The position numbers and the translations under genes are program-made. A stretch of 9,579 nt of DNA from Pseudomonadota bacterium (GTDB taxonomy: Bacteria; Pseudomonadota; Gammaproteobacteria; Pseudomonadales; Halieaceae): assembly GCA_030591305.1 (NCBI GenBank), contig JAUVBI010000115.1:1-9579 (forward strand), given 5' to 3'. The stretch's first letter is position 1; the number at the start of each line of letters is the position of its first letter. This document shows positions 1 to 5,471 of this stretch, one piece after another. Below the pieces are notes generated by a model that was given only the letters and a program-made list of their open reading frames with translations, did not search any database and was not told where the DNA came from.

Positions 1-44
1 AGTGTCGCGATGGAAGCGGCAAGCACGTGTTGCTTATAAAGCAT
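1..44 (-). CDS. Possible start of a leftward gene (partial, runs off left edge)
   Basis: An ATG at 44 opens a frame that stays open to the left edge and reads MLYKQHVLAASIAT. A basic residue followed by a small hydrophobic, Ala-rich run resembles the beginning of a signal peptide. A purine-rich stretch (AAAGGG, then GAG) lies just upstream. It has the same orientation as the kinase gene that ends at 186. A good -10 box and a palindrome lie between the two, so it could have its own promoter. Only 14 codons are visible, so an open frame by chance cannot be excluded and no function can be given. Confidence 0.35.
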   Translation of the reverse strand, partial: MLYKQHVLAASIAT

Positions 45-131
45 TACTCTATACCCTTTTTTACTCATTAAAATGCACTAGTCAACGGGCGTTGTTAAAC
101 GCTATTCATCAGCTAGTACTGAAAGTGGAGT

Positions 132-137
132 AGTATA
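132..137 (-). promoter_or_regulatory. Candidate -10 box for a leftward transcript
   Basis: The minus strand reads TATACT here, five of six matches to the sigma-70 -10 consensus. The expected -35 position (about 155-160) reads TCCTCA, which is poor, so the promoter would need an activator. The palindrome at 161-177 is centred about 44 bases upstream of the predicted start near 125, close to the class II activator position. The leader before the ATG at 44 would be about 80 bases and contains a small hairpin (GCGTT/AACGC, 89-102). This is inference from motif spacing only. Confidence 0.3.
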
Positions 138-160
138 AAGGGGACTAACTCTGGTGAGGA

Positions 161-177
161 TGTGACATATTGTCACA
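161..177. promoter_or_regulatory. Perfect 7-bp inverted repeat, candidate operator
   Basis: TGTGACA-TAT-TGTCACA has seven perfectly complementary base pairs per arm around a 3-base centre. It starts 8 bases beyond the kinase stop codon. The half sites TGTGA/TCACA look CRP-like, but the spacing between them is 7 and not the canonical 6, so CRP is not a safe call. As RNA it would form a short hairpin, but no U-tract follows on either strand, so an intrinsic terminator is unlikely. A regulator binding site for a leftward gene fits best. Confidence 0.4.
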
Positions 178-185
178 GCATTGGC

Positions 186-1529
186 CTAAAGAGAGGATGT
201 ACCGAATTCTGTGTAACTTGGCAATACCTCCGGCAGAAACACAGTGACAGAGAGGCCACCCAGCTCTGCGGCTGTAAACTGCATATGCCCAGAGTAGCTC
301 TCCACAATATCTCGGCAAATCGATAGCCCCAACCCATGGCCCTGTGTACTTTCATCTAGACGCACTCCACGACCGGTAATGATATTCAGATCGCGCTCTG
401 AGACTCCCTCACCATCGTCCTCAATACAAATCCTCCAACCCTGGTCGCATGACTCGATGCTTATCGATATACGCTGCCTGGCAAATTTGCAGGCATTGTC
501 CAGTAAATTTCCAAGCAGTTCTAAAATATCGTCTCGGTCGTGGGGGATAATCAGGTTCTTCGTATACTTCATCTCAATTGACTTACCTGGGTAGACAGTC
601 TCAATTACCTGAACAAGATGTGGCAGGTCATCGTCAATAACAGTGTGCCGACCCGGCGTAGAGACACCGACTATCCTGGCTCGCTTAAGTTCTCGATCAA
701 CAACACTTTGGATATCTTGCAAAATGGAGTCGCCCTCACTCTTTTGTTTCGGATTCAATGCCTCAAGCTGCGATTTGTAGCGCTGCAGTGGACGCTTCAA
801 TTCGTGGGCCAGATTGCCGAGGGCATTGCGTGAACGCTGTACGCGCGTACTGAGCTGTGACAGGAGGCGCTCTATTTCTGTGACCAGAGGAAGTATTTCT
901 ATAGGAAGTTCGTTGCTCGACAGACCAGTTCCGTCCAGGTGCATTTGTCCGATCGACTCTCTAACCCGCTCAAGCTGATTGAAGCCTCGCTGAAGTATTC
1001 GGTACTGAAAAAATAGCAGCGCAATGATAGTAAGAGCAAGCGCCCCCAGAGCGAAGAGCAAAAATTGGACTTGCGCCTGTTTCAGGGGGGAAATATCTTC
1101 TGCCACCCATATCGTAATTGCGCTATCACTCTTCATTATTTTTTGCAGGCAAATCATCCATTGCTCCTGCTTAGGAGCACTCATTGCGAAACAGTGGCGA
1201 CCACCCTGCGCGACCTGAGGCACCTCGATATCGATATCGAATAGGGAGCGAGACGCTATCGTCTGTTCGGCAATCGAAACAAGATAGTAGTGGCCGGAGC
1301 GAACCCGGTTATAGACGGTGGACAATTTATCGGGTGGCAGATGCCATAGCCCATCCTGATCCAGCATCAGCGCGGCTATGACACTATCGGCATCATGCTG
1401 CAGGCGAGATATGACGTAATCCCGCGTCAGGTCCTTTATACCCTGATAGATAACTACGCCAAGAGTCAGCATTATAAGGGTTACGGTAATCAGGAGATTA
1501 CGGTGCAGTTTCCGCTTTAGCGAATACAA
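186..1529 (-). CDS. Sensor histidine kinase, PhoQ-like (inner membrane)
   Basis: This is a two-component sensor of 447 residues. A membrane segment at about 11-30, a periplasmic sensor region at about 31-155 and a second membrane segment at about 156-175 are followed by a HAMP-like linker. The dimerisation/phosphoacceptor motif NLAHELKRPL has the phosphorylated histidine at H242. The ATP-binding domain shows the N box (ELLGNLLDNACKFA, N341 and N345), the G1 box DDGEGV (371-376) and the G2 box GHGLGL (397-402), so it should be active. The NLAHELK signature resembles PhoQ-type kinases. The sensor region has two cysteines, C113 and C127. The start is TTG at 1527-1529, with GAGGAG about 6 bases upstream; the next Met is inside the first membrane helix. 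It overlaps the response-regulator gene by 13 nt, so the two are presumably cognate partners. The signal is unknown, but the operon suggests a redox or respiratory cue. Confidence 0.93.
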   Translation of the reverse strand: MYSLKRKLHRNLLITVTLIMLTLGVVIYQGIKDLTRDYVISRLQHDADSVIAALMLDQDGLWHLPPDKLSTVYNRVRSGHYYLVSIAEQTIASRSLFDIDIEVPQVAQGGRHCFAMSAPKQEQWMICLQKIMKSDSAITIWVAEDISPLKQAQVQFLLFALGALALTIIALLFFQYRILQRGFNQLERVRESIGQMHLDGTGLSSNELPIEILPLVTEIERLLSQLSTRVQRSRNALGNLAHELKRPLQRYKSQLEALNPKQKSEGDSILQDIQSVVDRELKRARIVGVSTPGRHTVIDDDLPHLVQVIETVYPGKSIEMKYTKNLIIPHDRDDILELLGNLLDNACKFARQRISISIESCDQGWRICIEDDGEGVSERDLNIITGRGVRLDESTQGHGLGLSICRDIVESYSGHMQFTAAELGGLSVTVFLPEVLPSYTEFGTSSL

Positions 1530-2194
1530 GGCTGCTCCTCTCTCAGGCGGTAGCCCTGCCCACGGCGGGTTTCAATGAAAGCCTTGCCCAACCGCTGACG
1601 CAGCCGGTTAATGTACACTTCGATGACATTGCTGTCTTTGAGTTGCTCCTCTTCATAGACTCGCTCACTCAGTTCGGTTTTTGAGATGACTTTAGCCGGG
1701 TTCATCATAAAATAATGCAGTAGTCGATACTCGATCGCAGTTAACTCAAATTCTTCGTTGTCAGAATTGACTACGGTTTGCGTATCGACATTCAGCGTGA
1801 CACCGGCATGGCTCAGTTGATTATCTGCATGACCGAATTTCCGCCGAATCAGAGCTTCGAGGCGGGCCAACAATTCCTGTGTATGAAAGGGTTTGCCAAG
1901 ATAATCGTCCGCGCCCGCTTTTAACCCATCTACTCGTTCATGCCAGGCATCCCTGGCGGTCAGTATCAGGATGGGCATGTCCAGCCCCAGCCGGCGCCAG
2001 TGATTCAACAGTTCCATTCCCGGTTTCCCGGGCAAACCAAGGTCGAGAATGACAACATCAAAATCCTCCTCTTCACCGAGAAACTGTCCATCTATACCAT
2101 TATCTACATGCTCTACGGTATACCCGGCATCCTTCAAGGCAGGCTTTAAACTATCAACAAGATCACAATCATCTTCAACCAAGAGCAGCCTCAA
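1517..2194 (-). CDS. Response regulator, OmpR/PhoP family
   Basis: This DNA-binding response regulator of 225 residues is the usual length for the family. The receiver domain (1-117) has the acidic pair D8/D9, the phosphoacceptor D51 (VVILDLGLPG), T79 and K101 (GKPF). A winged-helix effector domain spans about 125-220, with the recognition helix in SNVIEVYINRLRQRLG and the wing in TRRGQGYRL. All key residues are intact. The start is TTG (2192-2194), forming a TTGA overlap with the stop of the PepSY gene. An AGGAGG-rich Shine-Dalgarno lies about 7-10 bases upstream, inside the end of that gene. The kinase gene overlaps its 3' end. Phosphorylated regulator probably controls the promoter of this same operon, but no binding site is proven. 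Resemblance is to PhoP/QseB-type regulators; I cannot assign a named ortholog. Confidence 0.95.
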   Translation of the reverse strand: MRLLLVEDDCDLVDSLKPALKDAGYTVEHVDNGIDGQFLGEEEDFDVVILDLGLPGKPGMELLNHWRRLGLDMPILILTARDAWHERVDGLKAGADDYLGKPFHTQELLARLEALIRRKFGHADNQLSHAGVTLNVDTQTVVNSDNEEFELTAIEYRLLHYFMMNPAKVISKTELSERVYEEEQLKDSNVIEVYINRLRQRLGKAFIETRRGQGYRLREEQPCIR

Positions 2195-2502
2195 TCCTCA
2201 ACCTCCTCCTCGATCCAGCGACCATTCTCCGCGTCAATTTTTATCTCGTAAACAACCGAATCCTCTCGCAATACCTCCAACTCGTAGATGATCCGCCCAT
2301 TCTCCCTTTCAACCTCCAGATCAAGCAAGCGCCCATCAAGGCGTACCTTATGTCGTTCCATCAATACGTCAAGTGGAATGACCTTACCATCCCTGACCCA
2401 CTGTGGAACGTAGTCTGAAAGGTCCTCACTGTCACCGGCACGAGACAGAAGGCTATTAGTCATCCCAACGACCAAAGCCAGGGATAATAATCCGATCCTC
2501 AT
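2191..2502 (-). CDS. Exported PepSY-domain protein
   Basis: The protein has 103 residues when started at the ATG at 2502. This start gives a short signal peptide (MRIG, then LLSLALVVGM, with a likely cleavage after SRA at residue 22) and has GAGGAG about 7 bases upstream. A longer reading from 2541 would bury that signal, so I prefer 2502. The mature part is one PepSY domain (about 39-103): GKVIPLDVLMERH, then ELEVLREDSVVYEIKIDAENG and an acidic tail. PepSY proteins are small periplasmic domains linked to peptidase inhibition and often sit beside PhoP/PhoQ-like pairs. Here it probably modulates or reports to the adjacent kinase's periplasmic sensor; that is inference. The gene overlaps the diheme cytochrome gene by 47 nt in another frame, and its stop overlaps the regulator start. 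Confidence 0.85.
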   Translation of the reverse strand: MRIGLLSLALVVGMTNSLLSRAGDSEDLSDYVPQWVRDGKVIPLDVLMERHKVRLDGRLLDLEVERENGRIIYELEVLREDSVVYEIKIDAENGRWIEEEVED

Positions 2503-3052
2503 CAAATACTCCTCTCTCAGCATCTCGGTGGCAGCTTCCACACTGACTTATTGAGCGCACCTCGGGGTTATCTTTAAGCATGCGCCTCGATATTTCATCA
2601 TGTTCATGGACAAAATAGGGTAACTCTGTAATTCGCGCAGGGGGGGGCTCCGGAATATTTCTCAACATTTTGCTCATATTAGAGCGCTTTCCTTTTCGGA
2701 GGGCATTTCTATCGAGATACTCACCAATATGTGTAGCAGTTTCAGCATCCAGTTCTGAATTTTCTCCGAAGTGGTCTGCCAGGCCCATCATCGTATCACG
2801 CCAACTTTCAGCGGGTAATAAGCCTGGAGGATAGGCCAGGTGGCACGCGCCGCATTCCTCGATATAGACTGCATCCTGCTCAAAGGTGGCCTTTGGCCGG
2901 TAAGCGTTTTCGCCGCTCTCATGGTCTTCGTATTGATCTGAGTGTCTCGATTCCTTGGCCGCAATCGAAATACCTCCCATGCCAAATACCAGGATAGACC
3001 CCAGCATTGTAGCTCCTATCAGCCATCGCATCCCATTAAGCTGTGTATTCAT
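2456..3052 (-). CDS. dhc: Diheme cytochrome c, DHC family
   Basis: This 198-residue exported cytochrome has a signal peptide (hydrophobic about 10-30, cleavage near 31-32) and two CxxCH heme sites, CGACH at 67-71 and CGSCH at 171-175. The C-terminal motif CGSCHRDAERGVFDED followed by IPG is characteristic of the DHC family. Several histidines between the sites (H94, H108, H149, H151) are candidates for distal ligands. DHC is known from Rhodobacter sphaeroides and Shewanella as the partner of SHP, and it lies directly downstream of the shp gene here. It probably carries electrons from cytochrome b561 to SHP in the periplasm. The ATG at 3052 is preceded by GAGGAAAG, a good ribosome-binding site. 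Its last 14 codons and stop overlap the signal-peptide codons of the PepSY gene. The coding strand has a run of eight C between the heme sites (EPPPAR). Confidence 0.9.
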   Translation of the reverse strand: MNTQLNGMRWLIGATMLGSILVFGMGGISIAAKESRHSDQYEDHESGENAYRPKATFEQDAVYIEECGACHLAYPPGLLPAESWRDTMMGLADHFGENSELDAETATHIGEYLDRNALRKGKRSNMSKMLRNIPEPPPARITELPYFVHEHDEISRRMLKDNPEVRSISQCGSCHRDAERGVFDEDRIIIPGFGRWDD

Positions 3053-3096
3053 TTTTCTTTCCTCGCGTGTCGCGTTCGACAGTAAATAATTTCAAG

Positions 3097-3498
3097 CTAT
3101 TGCTGGCTCAACCAGAGCAGAGTATCTCCCTTCTCCTGTGCCGTACATTGACGTCCGAAGGTCCACTTACAGTTTCGCAGAAACCATTTATTGACCTTCT
3201 TTGGATCTGTAAAACGCACAGGGTTTGTTTGGGGTGACATGGGTTTAATGACCTTCCCCGTACGCTGGTGTCTACCCTGCGTACTGAGCGAGTCTGAGTG
3301 GCAGTTGGTACAGCTCCGTCCATTTTCTTCCCGAAGCCACAAGGCCTCTCCAGCACTGGCCGAAAATGACCCTGCCCCCTCTGCCTGATACTCACCCAGC
3401 AGCACTTCCGTGACATTAGTGGAAATTTCTGCTGAAACTGACGAGCTCAGTAATATTGCAGCAATGCCTGAGTAGACAGTATGAGAACGTGCTTTCAT
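3097..3498 (-). CDS. shp: SHP-type oxygen-binding monoheme cytochrome c (DUF1924)
   Basis: The protein has 133 residues with a signal peptide cleaved near VSA-E (residue 23), leaving about 110 residues, the size of SHP from Rhodobacter sphaeroides. One heme site, CTNCH, is at 63-67. The family blocks GRHQRTGK, KPMSPQTNPVRFTD, KVNKWFLRNC, GRQCT and EKGDTLLWL follow in the expected order. In SHP an asparagine in the RNC motif is a displaceable axial heme ligand, so oxygen or other small ligands can bind; the equivalent here is N109. C110 and C118 match cysteines in SHP and may form a disulfide. The start ATG overlaps the cytochrome b561 stop as ATGA, with AGAGG about 9 bases upstream. Together with DHC and b561 it forms a likely quinol-to-ligand electron chain; its physiological substrate (O2, NO or a peroxide) is unsettled. 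Confidence 0.9.
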   Translation of the reverse strand: MKARSHTVYSGIAAILLSSSVSAEISTNVTEVLLGEYQAEGAGSFSASAGEALWLREENGRSCTNCHSDSLSTQGRHQRTGKVIKPMSPQTNPVRFTDPKKVNKWFLRNCKWTFGRQCTAQEKGDTLLWLSQQ

Positions 3499-4112
3499 GA
3501 TTGCGCCTCTGGATAACTATTGCTGTCATCCTTACTATCCGAATCGGGTTCACTGAGTTTTTCACCAGTAATCATCGACTTCACCAGGTTTTCACGGTGT
3601 AGCAGACCGCTGAGAACAACACCAAACACATGGACGAGGATCATCAGCAATGTAAAATTAGCGAAGAACTCATGTACCTCCTCCAGGGCATCCTCTGACC
3701 AGGTAGACAGAAACGTGCCCGCTAATGGGCCGTGTCCTTCTGTGGCGAACAAGGAGGCGCCTGAAAGCACCGTCATGGACAGGCCTACCAGCAATACTAC
3801 GATCATCGCAGCACCAGCCGGGTTGTGGCCGATATAGCGCTTGGCATTACCTTTTGAAAGTTGCTTCAGATAGGCAATAACATTGGATGGTGTTGTAATA
3901 AAATCGGAGAATCGGGCATGGCGGGTACCAATGACACCCCAGACCAGGCGGAAACACACTAACGCGGCAATACTGTAGCCAGCGTAGCTATGAATGGTCA
4001 TCCAATCATCTTCCGTGGCATAAGCGAGAACGTAGAAAAAGACAAGCGACCAGTGAAAAACCCGAATCACCGGGTCCCAGACCTTTATAGGTCTTGCAGC
4101 AGTTGGTGACAT
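3495..4112 (-). CDS. Cytochrome b561 (Ni/Fe-hydrogenase b-subunit type)
   Basis: This 205-residue inner-membrane diheme b cytochrome starts with KVWDPVIRVFHW, the hallmark of the b561/hydrogenase cytochrome b family. Four membrane helices lie at about 14-31, 43-61, 101-121 and 151-171. Candidate heme-ligand histidines sit in or next to them: H20, H41, H147 and H161. A charged, Ser/Asp/Glu-rich cytoplasmic-type tail follows (about 183-205). The family takes electrons from quinol and passes them to periplasmic c-type cytochromes; no hydrogenase genes are present, so the partners are the SHP and DHC genes that follow. The ATG at 4112 has AGAGG about 8 bases upstream. It is the first gene of the minus-strand operon and overlaps shp by 4 nt. 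Confidence 0.93.
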   Translation of the reverse strand: MSPTAARPIKVWDPVIRVFHWSLVFFYVLAYATEDDWMTIHSYAGYSIAALVCFRLVWGVIGTRHARFSDFITTPSNVIAYLKQLSKGNAKRYIGHNPAGAAMIVVLLVGLSMTVLSGASLFATEGHGPLAGTFLSTWSEDALEEVHEFFANFTLLMILVHVFGVVLSGLLHRENLVKSMITGEKLSEPDSDSKDDSNSYPEAQS

Positions 4113-4121
4113 AATATTTAC

Positions 4122-4140
4122 CTCTAATTACGGTTTAGAG
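4122..4140 (-). promoter_or_regulatory. Hairpin covering the cytochrome b561 ribosome-binding site
   Basis: CTCTAA (4122-4127) and TTAGAG (4135-4140) are perfect complements with a 7-base loop. In the leftward mRNA the AGAGG Shine-Dalgarno of cytochrome b561 would lie in the 3' arm. The stem is short and AT-rich, so any effect on translation would be modest. Confidence 0.25.
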
Positions 4141-4159
4141 ATAGGTTATGCCGCCTTAG

Positions 4160-4188
4160 ATTAAATGGAGCTTAAAAAGCTGGAGCAA
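4160..4188 (-). promoter_or_regulatory. Candidate promoter of the cytochrome/two-component operon
   Basis: On the minus strand TTGCTC (4183-4188) and TTTAAT (4160-4165, five of six to consensus) are separated by 17 bases, predicting a start near 4153 and a leader of about 40 bases. Between the boxes sits the palindrome AGCTT-AAA-AAGCT (4169-4181). GCTCCA occurs twice as a direct repeat (4166-4171 and 4181-4186). An imperfect GGTTTA-N6-GGTTAT repeat (4132-4149, plus-strand reading) lies just downstream. These are plausible sites for a regulator such as the operon's own response regulator. Confidence 0.4.
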
Positions 4189-4355
4189 TCACATATTCTT
4201 TTGGACAGCGACCGAACTGGAAAACAAACTCCGGGATTATTAGAGCTATTAACGGTACTAATGTAGTGAACCACTTTTGGTGTTGAAGTGGGCCAATTCT
4301 CGGTGCCAATTTACATTCAATATCGGCTAAAATTCCGGTAGAACGCCGCAAAACC

Positions 4356-4364
4356 TGTTATACT
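4356..4364 (+). promoter_or_regulatory. Candidate extended -10 promoter for the glutaredoxin unit
   Basis: TGTTATACT matches an extended -10 element (TG-n-TATACT). No convincing -35 box lies 16-18 bases upstream, which is usual for extended -10 promoters. A start near 4371 would give a leader of about 110 bases before the ATG at 4484. Confidence 0.4.
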
Positions 4365-4483
4365 GCCGCCGCTTTCTGGGCTGGCTCGGCATTCTCAGTA
4401 CTTCCCGTAATTGGCAGGTCGAAGATTTACACCCCCTCAGACATATACATCTTATTGTTTTATATAGCTTTTCAGGAAACAAA

Positions 4484-4879
4484 ATGGCAATTATTCGCTG
4501 GATACTCGGCACACTTATTCTGTCTGTCAACTGGCTTACTACCCCTAGGGGCGTAAAGCGCAGTCCCGCCGACCAAGCGGCCATAGACAGCCAGACAAGC
4601 GCCCTCACCCTGTACCAATACAAGGCATGCCCCTTTTGCGTGAAGGTTCGCAGAACCATGAAGCGCCAATCACTGAATATTGAAATTCGGGATGTAAAAC
4701 GCTCAGAAGCTGCCAAAAACGAGCTTCTTGCTGGTGGCGGTGACTTAAAAGTGCCCTGCCTCAGGATTGATAACGGCCAGGGACAACTTCGATGGATGTA
4801 TGAGTCGGGAAACATTGTTGAATATCTGCAAAATAGCGTTGCAATAAATCAAGCCAACACAGGACACACAACATGCTAA
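4484..4879 (+). CDS. Membrane-anchored glutaredoxin-family protein
   Basis: This 131-residue protein has an N-terminal hydrophobic segment (about 3-18) and the conserved linker NWLTTPRGVKRSP, then a thioredoxin-fold glutaredoxin/GST-N-like domain (about 41-118). The redox motif CPFC is at 49-52, within LYQYKACPFCVKVRR, and the cis-proline is P91 in KVPCLRID. YESGNIVEYL near the end is the glutathione-site region of such domains. It probably reduces disulfides or glutathione mixed disulfides; the anchor suggests work at the inner membrane, with the domain most likely facing the cytoplasm, though the topology is not certain. The ATG has AGGA about 8 bases upstream. Its last 7 nt overlap the coiled-coil gene. 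The C-terminal tail after residue 118 (ending in TTC) is not part of the fold. Confidence 0.88.
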   Translation: MAIIRWILGTLILSVNWLTTPRGVKRSPADQAAIDSQTSALTLYQYKACPFCVKVRRTMKRQSLNIEIRDVKRSEAAKNELLAGGGDLKVPCLRIDNGQGQLRWMYESGNIVEYLQNSVAINQANTGHTTC

Positions 4880-5430
4880 CCACCAAAAGCCTAGAACGAG
4901 TAATGGAACTCGAAGACAAACTCCGAACCGAGTATCAAGCGCAGCTGGATGCCAAATCGGCAGAAATCGAAAGCGGTATTAAAGAAAGGGAAGAGCAAAA
5001 GGCCACCATTGCCAAGCAACTGGAACAAATCAAAACCCTGTCGCTTGAAGCCAGTGGCAACAAACGCACGGAACAACTGAATCGTGAATTACATTCACGT
5101 TGTGAAAATCTGCAGATAGACATCACCACTCAAAAAGCGCGCCTGAAAGCCCTGCAAAAAGATCTCGCCGAAGAGCGTGCCGAGATCAAGACGCTGAAGC
5201 AATTTGACCCCGCCAAAATGAAAAAGAACCTGGATGCCAACAAGAGGAAGCTGGCTGAGAAAACAGCCGCTACTGACTTGCTACAGAAGTCCCTGAATAA
5301 AGCAAAGAGTGAAAATGCTGAACTGGAACGCAAAGTCAAAGAGTTAGAAGCCAAGCTGGAAGAAGCTGAGGTGGCTGAAGAAGCTGAGGTGGCTGAGGTG
5401 GCTGAGGAAGCAGAAGACGTTGCTGCCTAG
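4873..5430 (+). CDS. Coiled-coil protein with Ala/Glu/Val repeat tail
   Basis: I do not recognise a named family. The 185-residue protein is highly charged, with heptad-like Leu spacing through nearly its whole length (about 5-165), and so should be a long soluble coiled coil. A possible break is at KQFDPAKMKKN (about 113-123). There is no signal peptide or membrane segment. The tail (about 164-185) is made of EAEVAE-type repeats encoded by an 18-bp tandem repeat, so its length may vary between strains. The start ATG overlaps the glutaredoxin gene by 7 nt (ATGCTAA), with AGGA about 9 bases upstream, so the two are likely co-translated and may act together. It could be a structural or scaffolding protein; sequence does not reveal a role. 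Confidence 0.8.
   Translation: MLTTKSLERVMELEDKLRTEYQAQLDAKSAEIESGIKEREEQKATIAKQLEQIKTLSLEASGNKRTEQLNRELHSRCENLQIDITTQKARLKALQKDLAEERAEIKTLKQFDPAKMKKNLDANKRKLAEKTAATDLLQKSLNKAKSENAELERKVKELEAKLEEAEVAEEAEVAEVAEEAEDVAA
5362..5415 (+). repeat. 18-bp tandem repeat in the coiled-coil gene
   Basis: Two nearly identical 18-bp units (GAAGCTGAGGTGGCTGAA at 5362-5379, and 5380-5397 differing only at the last base) are followed by a half unit (GTGGCTGAG, 5398-5406) and a diverged start of a further copy. Each unit encodes EAEVAE, so gain or loss of copies would keep the frame. Confidence 0.8.
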
Positions 5431-5471
5431 GGTCCTGATTAAACCGAAATCAAAAATTTCCTACAACCGGA

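Larger units (their letters stand above)
4113..4483. other. 371-base divergent intergenic region
   Basis: This gap separates the leftward cytochrome operon from the rightward glutaredoxin gene. It contains a candidate leftward promoter (4160-4188) with an internal palindrome, a hairpin over the cytochrome b561 ribosome-binding site (4122-4140), a candidate rightward extended -10 (4356-4364) and a further inverted repeat, CCACTT-N9-AAGTGG (4271-4291). I see no convincing small gene or RNA gene in it; minus-strand frames entering it from 4484-4815 are antisense to the glutaredoxin gene. Confidence 0.7.

Noticed and set aside
161..177. Canonical CRP site
   Set aside because: TGTGA and TCACA are separated by 7 bases, not 6, so I report only a palindrome.
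2503..2541. Longer PepSY start at 2541
   Set aside because: It would place 13 charged residues before the signal peptide and has a worse ribosome-binding site than the ATG at 2502.
2788..2985. 65-codon minus-strand frame within dhc
   Set aside because: It is an out-of-frame reading of the heme-binding gene; the in-frame CxxCH protein explains the region.
3097..3117. Near-identical 3' ends of shp and the DUF3089 gene (WLSQQ and WLNQQ codons)
   Set aside because: The two genes are otherwise unrelated and the match is about 18 bases, best read as coincidence.
4327..4815. 162-codon minus-strand frame opposite the glutaredoxin gene
   Set aside because: It is antisense to a clear CPFC glutaredoxin, shows no recognisable domain, and has composition typical of a shadow frame.
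5446..5460. GAAAT-CAAAA-ATTTC as a terminator between the convergent genes
   Set aside because: The 5-bp AT-rich stem is too weak and no U-tract follows on either strand.
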